A stretch of DNA of 64,000 nucleotides from Jaltomata sinuosa (Eukaryota > Streptophyta > Magnoliopsida > Solanales > Solanaceae), in contig QJPP01001616.1 in assembly GCA_003996215.1 (NCBI GenBank), positions 496,001 to 560,000 of the forward strand. The letters are read 5' to 3'. Below the pieces are notes generated by a model, which searched no databases, had not been told where the DNA came from, and saw only the letters and a program-made list of their open reading frames with translations. Positions 44,504 through 58,183 of this stretch are shown here, piece by piece (position 1 is the first letter of the stretch; each line of letters opens with the position of its first letter). The position numbers were made by a program, and so were the translations under genes.

Positions 44504-47059
44504 ATGCCAAGTACCCGACGCTCGGGTGAACCAATATTAGCCTACGACCCCGAGCTCGCAAGAATTCTAAGGCAAACCATGAATGTACAACAGCAGGAGG
44601 CAGCAAGGCTCGCTGCAGAACAGCAGGCTCAACAGGCTCAGCATCACTTGAATGTTGAGGATATAGAGGATGATATTGCATTAGATGGAGTTGGTGCTAC
44701 GGGCGCCATTGTTCTTCCTCCAGTAGCGCCCGGGGCCAAGTTCAACATTACGAGCACAATGATTCAGCTGTTGAATTTGAGAGGGGTGTTTCGTGGTGTG
44801 GCTGGTGATGACCCAAACCGACACCTGATGAATTTTGTGGGTATCTGCAAGTCGTTCAAATTGCCTGGAGTAAGTCAGACAGCGATCAGGCTCAGGTTGT
44901 TTTCGTTGTCTCTGTCTGATGAGGCAGCATTATGGTTGACAGAGCTAACCCCCGACTCTATCACCACCTGGGGAGAGTTGAAAGGAGCTTTCCTAGAAAG
45001 GTTCTTTCCTCCCTCTAGGATGATACAGTTGAGGGATGAAATTAGCAACTTCAGACAACAACCTTATGAGACTTGGTTGTGGTTCAAGAAGAAGCTGACA
45101 CAATGCCCGAACCATCAGTTGACCGACAATTTCCTAATGCAAACATTCTACAGGGTACTGAATTCGGCTACCAAGCCGACACTGGATAATGCAGCAGGTG
45201 GAGCGTTTATGGGTCTTACCTTTATCGATGCCACAGCTATTTTGGACCGGCTCACTAAAACCAACAGGGCCTGGCATACGCGGGATACAGAGGTGGCTGC
45301 TAGCACTTATGAAGTTGGTATGTCAGTGGAACAGCGCAAGAAAGAGTAAGAGCGGGACCAAGATATGGCCCATCTAAAAACGCAAATGGACCTACTGACA
45401 AAACATTTGATGTCAGGAGGTATGGAGAAAGTGAAAGTTGTGGGTTCCCAAGGTAGAGCAGCAGAGTTTGAATCTGATGAGGAGGCTAATTATTTGGGGG
45501 GTTTCCAGGCCAATGGCCAGGAAAACCAAGGTCGGAACTATCAGAAGGACAACTACTATGAAAAAGCTGGCTACAAAGATCGTGATCAGGGGAACTGGAA
45601 GAATAAAACTAATAGAGGTGGGTTGTATGTACCACCTGATAATCGGGAAAGTGCTAGCAATGAGACAAGGACGTCCAAATTGGAGAATATGATGGTGAAG
45701 ATGTTGTTGAAGGTGGAATCTACTGACTCCGGGGTAAAGGAGATGAGGACTGAATTATCAGCAATAAGCCAGGTAGTGGATTCACATTCCACCTCGATCA
45801 AGCAATTAGAGCAGCAAGTGAGTCAAATCTCGGCGTCTCTAAATCAAAGGAAGACAGGTACCTTGCCGAGTGACACCATTCAAAACTCGAGGAATGACGG
45901 GATTTGTATGGCGATCACTACGAGAAGCGGTAAAATATTATCGGAATCACATCCAGTAATTCAGACTCATAAAGGTGATGTTGCGGATTAAAATGTGGTA
46001 GAGGATGCTACTCAAGTGCTCACGGATAAAAGCAATAAAGTTGAAAAACTTCCAACTATGATGCCTCGGCCACCGCCTCCTTTCCCACAACAGTTGAAGA
46101 AGAAAGTGGAAGATAGCAAGTTCATAAATTTCATGACCATGCTCAAGCAGATATCAGTAAACATCCCACTGGTGGAAGCTCTTGAACAAATGCCCGGATA
46201 TGCCAAGTTCATGAAGGACTTGATTACCAAGAAGAGGTCAGTGAGCTTTGAACCAGAAGATAACCTCCACCACTGCAGTGCTATTTCTTCAAGATCGTTA
46301 GTGGAAAAGAAGGAAGATCCAGGTGTTTTTACTGTTCCCTGTACTATTGGGAAATTCAACTTTGAAAAAGCCTTATGTGATCTTGGTGCTAGCATCAACT
46401 TGATGCCACTAGCAGTCTATAAACAATTGGTTTTGGGAGCTCCCAAACCAACTACCATGAGGGTGTTAATGGCTGACCGTTCAGTAAAGCGACCGGTGGG
46501 AATATTGTCTGATGTGCTGGTAAAGGTTGGTAAGTTTATATTCCCAGCTGACTTTGTAATTTTAGATTGCGAAGTGGACTTTGAAGTTCCCATAATCTTG
46601 GGACGACCATTGTTAGCCACTGCAAGAGTGTTGGTCGACATGGAAAGAAATGAACTGACTTTCAGATTAAACTATGAATTGGTCAAGTTTGATGTGTGTA
46701 AATTGATGAAGCCACCAAGAGACATGAGGGTGGTCTCGGTTATCAATGTTATTGATGAAGCCCCTACGGATGTGCATATTGAGGAGAAGGGTTTTGTTAA
46801 AACCGTAGCTGTTATGAGAATGGTGTTGGGATCGTAAGAAGAGAAACCTATAGAGGAAGGCAAATCAAGGAAAAGAAAACACCGCAATAGAACCAGCAAA
46901 GAAAAAGAGTTAGAAAGAGTAAAGAAGTTGTCTCGACTAGCTGAGGAGCCGATAAAAGAGAAAGTTGGAGCTCAACAGGATGATGTCGCTTGCACCTATT
47001 CCAGCGATTGCTCCTGCTTTGGAGACCCCGGTGGTCTCCAACATCATGCTAAACTCTGA
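44504..47059 (+). pseudogene. A3 gag-protease with third-ORF tail (three stops)
   Basis: The frame is continuous from the ATG at 44504 to the TGA at 47057 and has no frameshift. TAA stops interrupt it at 45347, 45989 and 46835. Gag shows WLTELTPDSITTWGELKGAF and KKKLTQCPNHQL. The coiled-coil part has QLEQQVSQISASLNQRK. The protease shows CDLGASINLMPLAVY and DCEVDFEVPIILGRPLL. After AVMRM the sequence departs from A2 and continues with a basic tail (KSRKRKHRNRTSKEKE) and CFGDPGGLQHH, as in A1. A working version would supply a particle protein and a protease but no copying enzymes. Confidence 0.85.
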
Positions 47060-48496
47060 GTCCTATAGGCTTCACAGGTATTCCTTTCTCTCACAGTTTT
47101 AGCTTTCACATATATGCATTAGGGACAATGCATGAGTCTAAGTTGAGGGTGTTGTTGGGATACCTGTGAGTCTTTCACCACCGAGGGTTTTTGTTGCCGT
47201 GTTTCCTTTCCCTCCGGTGTGCTTTCTAGTAGAACCGGTATGTTTAGGTTGTCGTTTAAATTTTGGTTGTGTTGTGATGTCTATAGCAAGCAAGGCTTTT
47301 TGAAAGTTGAACTAAAAGGAGCCCCCTCTGAAAAAGTTGATTTTGTACTTATGTTTGAAACGATTGACTGTTCTGGATCCTTGAATGTCATTGTGTGGTT
47401 GTGATTGTAATAATTATGCTTAAGCCGAGCTGATGTTTTGATAGTTGGTAGTGGTATGGTTTCTTGGTGCCAAGTGTGTGTGAGCTTATTGTTATAAACT
47501 CTTACTCTGTGCATGCATCTAGAACTTGCCCGGTCTATTTTGTTAAGCTTGAAGTTGGTTGCTTAGGAAAGGATCACAGACCCTTTTTGTGTGCAGTCCA
47601 CTTAGTCTATAAGACCGTCTAAATGCAAATAATCCCTTTGATCCCTGTTTGAGCCATAATTGACCCTATTCTTTCAATAACCTGACACCGTTTCTTTTTA
47701 ACTTTGAATCCCTATTTTGGCCCTGGTCCTTCCTTGGACATCGTGAACCTCAACTCAGGCAATCAGCCTAAGTTGAGGGTGGCTACTATAGAGGTAAATG
47801 ATAAGAAAAGTAGGATGGATAAGATTGGTTGTGGATAGAATGAAAATTTCGGGTGTGTGCCTAAGAAAAGAAAGAAAAAGAAACGAAAAAGAGATGAAAA
47901 AAAAATGAAAAAAAAAGAATTGTCAAAAGAAAGAGGCCGCACCTGTAGCTAGAAAGAAGGGAATAAAAAGGTGAATAAGGATGGACGAAGTAAAGTTAAG
48001 TGGAAATAGTAGGTCGGTGATTCCAAGGAGGGTTTAGTCACTATTCCTCAAACGTATCCTACCTGCACCCGAAGCCTCATTACAAGACAAAACAAGTCTT
48101 GTAGTGATCCTGAGCGGCTTTCTGAAAAACTAAAATAGAATAGCAAGGGCAAGCTTATGGCATCGCATGTGCATTGTTTGAAATCGTTTGTGAGTGTGAG
48201 TCCCAAATCTTGTGTGTGGGACTTCTTTGTAGTGAGGGCACCGAGATTTCTGTATCATCTATTGACTGTTGGGATAGCTGTTGTGTGTGTATGTAGAATA
48301 TTCTATCATATCGGAATGATATATTTGGATCCTTGCAAGTTAGCGTTTCATACATTTGTGTACTACCGGGGGGGCTTGATTTAAATTTAATAGACTGTTG
48401 AGTGGCCATGATTTGCTAAAGATATCTGTTTGTATTCTTAGTTGAGTCGTCATTTTGTTTTTGTTGTCATGTTGCTTGAGGACAAGCGAACGTTTT
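47060..48496 (+). other. A3 non-coding 3' region
   Basis: Collinear with A1 and A2. Stem-loop at 47748-47778, AAGTTGAGGGTGTTG copy at about 47141, A-rich block about 47865-47930. No credible ORF. Confidence 0.75.
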
Positions 48497-48509
48497 AAGT
48501 TGAGGGTGT
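48497..48509 (+). other. Polypurine tract, A3
   Basis: AAGTTGAGGGTGT directly before the 3' LTR. Confidence 0.7.
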
Positions 48510-50045
48510 TGATGTACCGGGATTCTACGGCACATTTGACGCCTTTAACTAAGAATACTCGGGAGTTTTCAAGCAACTTTTGTGGTTTTTGATGTTTTAT
48601 TGTTATATTTGCAGGGAATGGAGCTAGAGATAGAAAGAGAAGAAAAATGGTTCAAAAACCTAAACTGGTTAAGCCTGACAGCTGGCATGACGGACCGTCA
48701 CACCTGTGACTGGCCGTCAGCCAGGCCGTCAGGACGAGACAACAATTCATCGAGCACTGCCTAGGAGTGACGGCCCATCTGACAGTCTGTCACTGGCCTG
48801 ACGGACCGTCACCCATGCCACCAAGATAAAACAGAAAAAAACATTGTAAGTCGTCACTGGGCGAACGACTTACCAGAATTTACCAGCAAGTCGTCACAGT
48901 CCCGACGACTTACCAGAATTTACCAGCAAGTCATCACAGGCCCGACGACTTACCAAAAAAATTGCCTGGGAGCTCACTGTTTAGCTGTGACGGCTCAAGT
49001 GACGGCCCGTCATGATGCATGACGGTCCGTCAGGCGACCCGTCAACGCGAAGAGGGATTTTGAAAATTCTATTTTTGGATTTTATTTCCTGGACTGCTAT
49101 AAATACCAAGTGTTAGGGTTATTTTATTATTCATTAACTAATATTTGTCAGACGTTTTGAACGAGTTTTGGGAGGAGAAAACATGACACAAACTCGTTTT
49201 CTTCCTCTTCTTCCATTGTTCTTGGGATTTTCACCATTGGTGCTGGGATTCTACGAAGTTCAAAGTAAACTATTAATTTTCTATTGTAAGAATTCCATCT
49301 TCTCATATATGAATACTAGTATTTCTTTACTTCGCTTTGCTAGCATGAGTGGCTAAACTCCCCACAACTAGGGTTGTGGGATCCATGGCAAGAGTCACAA
49401 TGTAGATTACGGGTAGCGTTGAGTTAAATTTATATGTTGTCACGTGGTTAATCATTCGTTATTTATGTTTTCTAGTGGTTGCAAACATTAGGACATGCCT
49501 AGGTTTAATTTGCTTGAACAAAGAGATTAAAACCGAGAAATTTGATTAACTACGAGGATTCCAGACTACCAACTCTCGTCTTATGATTAATGTTGTAACT
49601 AGATTAATCTACTTGATGTTTAGGATTGAAATAAGAAATTTCACCTTTTCAAGTTCGAGAGAATTGAAAAGAAAATTCATCTATTTGGTTGAGAAACGTT
49701 TAGATGATACCATTAATTCAATCACATCGTGATATACATATAGAAAGAACCCGATTAAGCTTTGAGTCGAAATTGTTACGACGCCATGGTGAACACTTCC
49801 CTAGTTCATCTCTTCTACTGAATTTTACTCGTTAAAACTTGCAATTTGTTATTTGAAACAATCAAAATTTGGTCCATACAAACCTCCCCCATTTACCAAA
49901 AACTATTGATTATTAGTCATCTAATTCACTAACGACTTAATTTGCACCTTATTCCCTGTGGGATCGACCCCAACCTCTGTTGGGTTCTATATTTGATGAC
50001 GACCGCTTACGCTTCTTAATTTGAGGTGTAATTTGAGCATTATCA
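48510..50045 (+). repeat. A3 3' LTR
   Basis: It begins TGATGTACCGGG and ends GAGCATTATCA. Very similar to the 5' LTR. TATA box 49098-49106, hairpin 49361-49380. Confidence 0.9.
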
Positions 50046-50050
50046 ATGAC

Positions 50051-50332
50051 CTGAAATAACCCCTTCACGTCAAACGCGATTCCAGGAGTTTTACTTACCC
50101 AAATTTGATTCTGAAAAGTCTCCCGGACTCCTTTATGTCTTAGCTACAAGGAAAAATAGCTCGAACCAAGACATCTAACCCAATCCTTACCCGGATCGTC
50201 CTAGACCCTATCTCGCTCCAAAATGGGTCGAGACTAGCCTAACCCAGAATTTTCAACTCCCAAACCCGAAAGTTTTCTAACCCAAAACTTGGCACGAATG
50301 GTTTACCCGTAACGACAAACCCGGTCGTTACA
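50051..50332 (-). repeat. G2 left LTR, piece 3
   Basis: Last part of the LTR, ending GGTCGTTACA. On the minus strand this is the LTR start, TGTAACGACCGGG. Confidence 0.85.
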
Positions 50333-52665
50333 ACAGATACCAATTTACCCATCGTTCATCCCTGAATGATCTCTATGGCAGAGGGAAAGAACAAGAATGT
50401 CCCTCAATCGTAATGCTTTACCATGATAGCGTAAATATAACCTAACGCAAACCACCGAAAACCTCCCAATCTCTTGGTATACCTGACTCAGCCAAAAATT
50501 TAACTCACTTCCGCTCTATAAGGGAATCCCTTCTTTCGAGCTACACATGGCAACTAGATTACCCCTCCCCGAGTGCCCAAGAAATCTGAGGCCTCATCGA
50601 AACACTGGAGCAAAAGAAACTCAACTAACGAACAAAACAGTTTTTACTTGCCAAGGGGACTAGATCACATCATGGCAATCCCTTTCCCACTATACCCGGA
50701 GTTTTGCTAGCCCGAAATCTATTTTGGAAGCTTCCTATGGGGTACTATACCCTCACCTTTTATAATGTCACCTTACTCCTATCAACACTGTGCCCCGAGA
50801 TACCACGTATCTCTAAATCACGCAACCACAATAATTCTATTGGAACTCATCCTGGCTTAAGGTTTTGTGAACTCTCGTCTTAGGGGAAATTCTATCCGGG
50901 CACTTACACCCCAACCAATGCTATGGAGAGCACACCCTCACCACTAAGGATCATCAATAATAAAACAAGTCAATAATCTCCCTCACAATACAAGCCCATG
51001 AGTAGTGTCCTTCACTACTCAGTTAATTACGGGTCATTTGTCAAATTCTACATGAGTCACTATTCCCACCGACGGTCAATCATAATTTTACTAATATCCC
51101 GTGCTACCATATCTACCCTTTCCTTTTTATCACACATGGGTGCTAAATTCCTGACAAATACCTTATATGCATACTATATTAGCTATCTGGACAATTTTCT
51201 TGCTTCACATAGCAACTCATAAAGTAACCATTGCCTTTATAAGCCCCAGGAATGAAATGAAAAATAAGGGAAAGCAGGGCAGGCACTCTGCCCCGCGCCC
51301 TTCTGCTGTGGCACTAAAAATCCCGCTATAGCAGGATCGCCATAGCGATCTAGTTCCGCTATGGCGGTCCCGACGGTAACAACCCAGAAAATTTATAATT
51401 TCCAGCAAGTGTATCCTTCCCCTTCCTCGGTTACCATTGTCTAGTCCTGTAAATCCCACCATGGTCTTAAACCACCCTTAAGACCATTCCTGGTATCAAA
51501 CGCATCACAATTCAGCATAAAAATATTATCAATTACAAAGAATTAACACCAGACAATTGTTCCAACAATATCCTCTCGACATTACGCACTAATGACTCCC
51601 TTGTTCCCATGGTTCCTAACCAAGTCCCGACTTCCCTGAAACCGAAGCTTCCCTACAGCCACAGTTCACAAATCCCTTATCATCTTAACCAATGATAAGC
51701 CCTTTTTCAAAATGTGGTACCACTTTTAAATCAAGACTTTTAGCAGCTTATCACAACCTAAGGTACACAGAACTTTCAACTTAATGACCCTCTGCAGACT
51801 CAACATGCACGGCAGACAATAATTTGCACACATTTAAAGCAAGTCACACGAGAATTGTACAACACAACATTTTAACTTCAAGTCACAACCAAAACAAGTC
51901 ACATAATTTACTCTCTATTTTTCCCATTGATGACCATTAGCCGATCATCCATGTCTTACCATAACTCCCGCTATTAAGCAATAATAGCCCTTGTCCCTGG
52001 TACTTATTCACATACCAACCACTTAAAACCTGAGTTCCCACAAGTATATATATCATTTTCCCTTATCATTTTCACCAATGATAAGACCCTGCCCCGCATT
52101 TAGCATATTGTTTTCCACTTGAATTACAAAACAAGAACTCCTTCAATCATTAACACATAACCAAGTTAAGACTCCTTGCTAACCATAAATTTCAAAGTAA
52201 CTCAAGTAACTACACACCACACAATCGCAGTCATTCAAATAATGCAATGCATATAATCACGAGTCTCAAGCTCTAACACTCAATCAAACCAGTTTCATCA
52301 CATTTCATTTGCTTCATGGATGACCGTTAGCCGATTCATCCATCATTTACATAGCCTCCCAGGCCAGATACCAATTGGAACCCTCCCGGTTCCAATTTCC
52401 CTTGCTTGTTTGTCATACCCGGAGTCCAATGAAATCCTTAACCTTGTTGAGATACCAATTGGAATTGAGAGATACCAATTGGACTCAACCCATACAAGCA
52501 AGTAACGAAACCGCACGAAAAGGAATGAAAGAAGAGAAGTGTTTCCTAGAATGCTTCATAGCTTCCCAAGGATTAGATGTGGACGTCAACACACCAATCT
52601 GCGGGACTCTATTCGACATTTTGCTCTTGTACTGGGAGACCAGTAATCTGGGCTCTGATACCATT
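50333..52665 (-). other. G2 interior, non-coding
   Basis: No ORF with recognisable gag, protease or pol. It contains a duplicated block around GATGACCRTTAGCCGATCATCC (about 51930 and 52315), three copies of AGATACCAATTGGA (about 52370-52480) and one CTATAGC/CTATGGC cluster near 51310-51370. The methionine-tRNA primer site is at 52651-52663. Confidence 0.7.
52651..52663 (-). other. Primer-binding site (tRNA-Met), G2
   Basis: The minus strand reads TGGTATCAGAGCC, two bases after the 5' LTR end. Confidence 0.85.
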
Positions 52666-55638
52666 TGTCCTGACCCAACTACCGAGCCGTGCGGGCACCT
52701 ACTCTAATTCACCTATATAGGAGAACCCTTACCACCCGAACCAACAGGCAATGCAGAAAAGAAATAAATCATTAAATAAGTCCCTTAAATACATGAGAAA
52801 TCTTTTTTACAAATAGTTTAAAAAAATAAATGACTTAAAGTATTTGCGGAAATCATTTAACAATATAAACACCCTCCCCAGAACCTTGTCTAAGCCGGTA
52901 CAAGAGCTTCTACAAGATGAGCTTATAACATAAAATGGATACAACTCCACCATAGAAGAAAGTAGGAGCTGCTGGAAGATCACCGCAATCCTGAACCTGT
53001 AAAACATCACCAAACCTGCAACCAGCCTATACCCAAAAAGGTATAGCAAGAGTCGAGTCAGTACAACCACACGTACTGGTAGGTATCATCGGTTGACCCA
53101 AATCCACACGTACCATCATATAGGAAAATAGGGAAAAACATGAAATAAATATTATAGCTCCCTCCTTCACCTTTAACCTTGACCCTGACATCTAGGACTT
53201 CCCAAGTCCCACTCGTAACTAGACTTCTCAAGGTCGCCTTGTCACCCAGACTTCCCAAGTCACCTTATCACCTAGACTTCCCAAGTCACCTTGACACGTA
53301 GACTTCCCAAGTCACCTTTAACCTTACCAATAACAATGTCCATTCCAGGACTACCCTTCTCTTACCCAAGTCAACCCCTTGACTAGATGTTCAGACTTAA
53401 CCCGGCTAACTGCTCTACCAAACCACTTATACCCGTAGTATTACTTACCAGTGTCCGGCCTTTTTTGGACATCTCAAACAACTTTCCATCCTGGTTATAA
53501 CAACCAACCACTACAACCCCAGACCTTCGGTCATACTCCCAATTGACCAATCACATGAAAATCACCTAGAAACCATTGACACATGCAATGACAACAATAG
53601 GGTTATATCTAAATCCCTTTCGAATCCCGAAACCCGAACCCTCCAAGGATTCTCTAACCACACCTAAGTGTTCAACGAGCTACCCAGTCTACCCCAAGAC
53701 CCATCCTTACCTCATTAATCATAAATAATCCTTGACCGTCATTAGTATATTTAATGACAATAAATTGTGAACTTATAACCTCTTTTACATAGTTCGGCTA
53801 GGTGTTAACATGACAACCCGGTCTACAACAAGATCAACTAATAATTAATATCATAACCCGGTCTATATCAACACCAACTAAGAATATGATATAACAACTC
53901 GGCCTACATCAAAACCAACTAATAACATGATATAATAATCCGGCCTACACCAAGACCAACTCAACAGACATATCAAGATTCCCGATCACTCAAGGACCAC
54001 CATTGAACATCATAATTCAATAAAAACAGCCTGGTCCACTCACTGAACCAATAACAATCAATGCAATGCAACAATACCAACGCGATGATGCAGTAAAAAT
54101 AAACCCGTACCAGGCATGGTACCCGAGCCAACTAAATAGTAACTTGTATCAGGCGTGGTACCCGAGCTAACCAAATAGTAACCTGTACCAGGCGTGGTAC
54201 CCGAGCTAACCAAATAGTAACATGTACCAGACGTGGTACCCGAGCCAACCGAATGTCAACAATCCACAGTCAAATAGATGAACAAACAACTTGTAAACTA
54301 ACAAGCAAACACACCGTTTAACTCACAGACTATAAAACAGGACCCTTAGACATTTTACACAACTTCCCTAAGCAATGTAATTCATACACACTTAGATATG
54401 AGTACAAGAATATACAACATTCACAAAAATCATAAGCCATCACCTACCCCTTTCCGGGTACAACAATGAACCATTAAATCCCGTCCGAAGACTATCCCCG
54501 GTTCACCCTTTTTATTCTACAACATGTAACGAGCGATTTCTCTTTAAATTAATCATATACGCAGCTACCCGATTTCCTTTTCCTTACTTTAGCAAGACCG
54601 CCACTACGTCTCAAGCCATAAACATTCCTAAAACCCCACCTAGGAGTTTCCTATTCCCATTTTTCGTGGCTCCCAAGCGCTTCCCCGGTTCCCCGAACCT
54701 TTCTGACATACTAGTCCCTTAACCTATCATTTTATCACACCAATATGAAAATGTAACCATAAAACACAACCACAAGACTAGCCATTTACTCCGTATATCC
54801 CAAATCAGCATAACCAAACCCGAATCTGCCAGACTCCGTGCCCGGAGGCCTAAAACATGGATTCTCCGTTCCCACTATACAATAAGTACAGAAAGTAAAT
54901 AGGTCTAACTACTCATGAAAACCTAGCCTACCTGGACGCCAAGCAGCTGTAACCATGTGTTTCTGGCTTTGTGGAGGCATTCTTGGCAGTTGTGCAGGCC
55001 CGAATACGTGGTTTCGCGTCTTTTTTACCGGAATTCCTCCTCCCCATGGCTCCCAAGCCTTGGAGCAGCCTAGGAGGGTTTTTGGAATAGCTCTCGTCTG
55101 TTTTTGGGGCTGAAGGGAAGAGAATGAAAATAAAAACTCATTTTCTGGGTTTTCTGGTCCCGTCGCTCCGTTATAGTTGTCCCCGCTCCGCTATAGCGGT
55201 CTTAAGCGGCATTGACCGCCTTGACCACCGCTATAGTGGTATTTTCCACCGCTATAGCAGAGGTCGCTACGGCAGATCGTTGCGCTCGTCACGGACAGAA
55301 TGTCCAAAAATCTCTCAGATTTGGTCATTTTACAACACACTTGCTTCCCCCGATGACCCGAAACAACCCTTCACGTCAAACGCGATTCCGGGAGTTTTAC
55401 TTACCCAAATTCGATTCTGAAAAGTCCCCCGGACTCCTTTATGTCTTAGCTAAAAGGAAATCTAGCTTGAACCAATACATCTAACCCAATCCTTACCCGG
55501 ATTATCCTAGACCCTACCTTTCTCCAAAATCGGTCGAGACTAGCCTAGCCCAGAATTTTCAACTCCCAAGCCCGAAAATTTTCTAACCCAAAACTTGGCA
55601 CGAATGGTTTACCCGTAATGACGAACCTGGTCATTACA
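52666..55638 (-). repeat. G2 right (5') LTR, intact
   Basis: It runs from TGTCCTGACCC to GGTCATTACA. It matches the three left-LTR pieces end to end and preserves both empty Athila insertion sites. 26-bp repeat about 53225-53310, 39-bp repeat about 54104-54250, CTATAGC palindromes about 55170-55265. Confidence 0.9.
54104..54250. repeat. 39-bp tandem repeat, about 3.8 copies
   Basis: Unit TGTACCAGGCGTGGTACCCG followed by AGCTAACCAAATAGTAACC, centred on a GGTACC palindrome. Confidence 0.8.
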
Positions 55639-55643
55639 ATAAG

Positions 55644-58180
55644 TGACCCAAAATAAAAATAAAAATCTAGAAATATTCAGTGAAGTCAAAATTTAATTCC
55701 TTTAGCAATAAATGATCCAAAATAAAGATAAAATTCTAGATATCACAATGAATCAGCAGTTTCATAAAGAAGGTCCTTACTGTGTTGTGTTAGAATCAGC
55801 AGTTTCATAAAGAAGGTCCTTACTGTGTTGTGTTACTCAAGATAGAATTCATAGAGTCGAATTTATTAACAGTTTCAGCTAGATTCAAATGCAAGGTCCT
55901 TACTATATTTTGGTACTCAAGATAGAACTCATGGAGCTTAGTCTACCAATAGTTTTAGCTAGTTTCATTAATTTTCAGGTGAAACACCTTAATGACTGAA
56001 ATCTCTGAGAAAGAGAAGAAAGTCTGCTTAAGTATTCATCTATTAGATCAATCTTAACAACAACAACAACATACCTTAATTAAGTCTGCAAAATAAAAAG
56101 TAGTACACTATATACGAGAAAAAGAACATGTATGTCAAATCTCAGTTCTTCGGCCCAATTTGATTGTAATAATCTCTATATGCAGCATGTATCGTACTTA
56201 AAATTAACACCTATTTGATCATTTTTTATCTTTGACATTCAACACTTTTAGATTACTTTTTTAATATATAATTCTTACAATGTTGTCAGTTGTTATATTT
56301 GAATCATCTATGCATATTGTCTAATACAGTCAGATCTCTTAATAACAATCGTCCTCTATAACAATGTGTAATCTAAATGTTGTTATGTTATACTATATGT
56401 TATTTATAACAATGTTTCAATATAGCAGCCAAACAATATCTGGCTGATGATACTTGTAATTCTAGTTGCTACTTGGTTATAAAAGTGTAACAAGTGACGA
56501 TTAAATGTACTCGTATAGTCAAATGAATAATAATGTGGTTATGACTTTTGTAAGATAAAACTGAGTACAAGAGACGAGTGAAGGATCAGGCTAAGCGATA
56601 TTCAACTCTACTCTTAACACTATTAATTTGTTGCTTTAGAACTACTTATGTAACTAATTAAATTTGACTATGACAAAATTTTCTCTTAATTCTTAGCAAC
56701 TTCAGTAGGATGTTAAGGGAAATAGGGCATCTTTTGTGTCCTAGTTCCTTTTTTCTGAGGACTGTTAACCCTTATTAACTTATTTAATTATCCTATTTCC
56801 CAATATAAGATAGTGATTACTGAGAGAATTATATTTCACATAACTTCTAATACTTGGAGGGTTACTAAATGTGACTTGAACCGGATAAAAACCTTTGTAT
56901 GACACTTCTTGTACTGGTTAAAGGACAAAATAGGTAAAAATTCATTTGTTAAAAAGTTTCTAGTCCAAACGCTTGAATATATAGGTGATTCTGTTTAAGG
57001 ACCTTGTATCTGATCTTTTCCTCCCATTGTAATTTGTCTCGAGTGATCTAAAAACGAACGTTACTACAATCCAAGGTATACAATCATTGAGTTTTGCTAC
57101 TTTTTATTATATTTGCAGCTTATTTTAGGGAGATTCTGGTACTTTTATAGTTTCCCTTCTCGGGAGGATTTTCAAAAATGAGGCTCTTGCTCTTGGATTT
57201 ATTATGAACAGTAAGAGACTAGTGGAACTGATTGTCCTTAATATTGATAAAGATAAAAAGATAATGCTCGTCTAGTGTCTTATTGGTAATCTGTTTCAGC
57301 TTTAAACAGAATCACCTGCTTCATCAGAATCATCGGTTTAATATGTTTCAAGTTCATACAGTTCACCTAGGTAGCAACAAAAATTAGACCCAGACTACTC
57401 GGCTTAATAGCTCATGCAACATGGAATCCAATGTCAATGTCAAGAGTAAGCAATTTCAATAATAAAAATTAGACCCACGGCAGCAACATTCTAACGAGAA
57501 GAACAAAACCTCACGCATCAATCAGAAAAATACACTAATCTTAAAATCAGCAATTGAAGAAGAAAACCTCCAGAAATTGAAGAAGAAAACCTCAAAGATT
57601 TCTTAAATTTCTCAAAAATTACTTTGACAGGAAACCCCAAAATCAGAAATGGTTTATCTTGAAATTTCCCATACCAACACTGGTTTATCGAGCTTCCATT
57701 TCCCCAAATACCTTCATCGAAAGATGGTTTATGTTGAGATTACCCATAAAGGGTTTATGGAGCATTCATTTTCTCATAAGACAGAAATGGGTTTGTTCGT
57801 TTGGTGTTCTTCTTAGAGAAAAGAAAGGGAATGTTCGAGAGAAACAAAAACAAAATTAGAATAATGAAATTTCTTTTGGTGGACTTGTACGAAAATAAAA
57901 AAAGAAAATTATGGAGGGATTTTTAAGTGTTGTAATAGACAATTTTTTTAATAAAGTGTTGCCATAAATGACTCTATGGCAACGGTTACAAAAACCAATG
58001 CTATAGACAAGTCTATTGCAACGATTTTTTTTTATAGTGGCAACAGTTTTATCACCAAATTGTATTAGTAGAACTAAAATCTGTAGCAACGGTTAGAACC
58101 GCTGCAATAGCTACTCCATGGCAATGATTTGGCAACCGTTGCGAAAACATCCGTTGTCATAGGCTCAATTTCTGGTAGTG
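55644..58180 (-). other. CACTA 5' region (upstream of the transposase)
   Basis: No coding region recognised. A 43-bp direct duplication (GAATCAGCAGTTTCATAAAG, AAGGTCCTTACTGTGTTGTG, TTA) lies at about 55751-55837, with a diverged third copy near 55890. Subterminal repeats occupy about 57950-58150. Confidence 0.6.
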
Positions 58181-58183
58181 CTT

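Larger units (their letters stand above)
42843..50045 (+). mobile_element. Athila-type retrotransposon A3, non-autonomous (gag-protease only, 7.2 kb)
   Basis: LTRs of 1533 and 1536 bp, primer site, gag-protease frame, 3' region and polypurine tract, with the 5-bp duplication ATCAC/ATGAC (one mismatch). The empty site is preserved in the right G2 LTR near 55355 as CCCCGATGACCCG. RT, RNase H and integrase are absent. The architecture equals that of A1, so this deletion form has moved as a unit. Confidence 0.9.
26988..55638 (-). mobile_element. Non-autonomous gypsy-type LTR element G2 with two nested Athila insertions
   Basis: The left LTR is in three pieces (26988-28449, 41554-42842, 50051-50332; about 3.03 kb in sum). 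The right LTR is 52666-55638 (2.97 kb). The interior is 50333-52665. The 5-bp duplication ATAAG flanks both ends (26983-26987 and 55639-55643). The primer site next to the right LTR shows minus orientation. The 2.3-kb interior has no recognisable gag or pol, so it is a large retrotransposon derivative that would need proteins from elsewhere. Confidence 0.85.
24026..58180 (-). mobile_element. CACTA (En/Spm) DNA transposon carrying nested insertions
   Basis: The left end reads CACTACTGGAAAATAGGCCT followed by ATGACAACG. The right end on the minus strand reads CACTACCAGAAATTGAGCCT followed by ATGACAACG. The pair is flanked by CTT on both sides. Subterminal repeats of the form TTGCAACGGTTT occur inside both ends. 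A degenerate TNPD-type transposase is at about 25180-26894. Without G2 the element is about 5.5 kb, too short for a complete autonomous CACTA, and its transposase is broken. Confidence 0.85.

Noticed and set aside
57659..57859. Open frame in the CACTA 5' region as a captured gene
   Set aside because: The 66-residue product is unrecognised, in an AT-rich region, with no exon structure or homologous motif.
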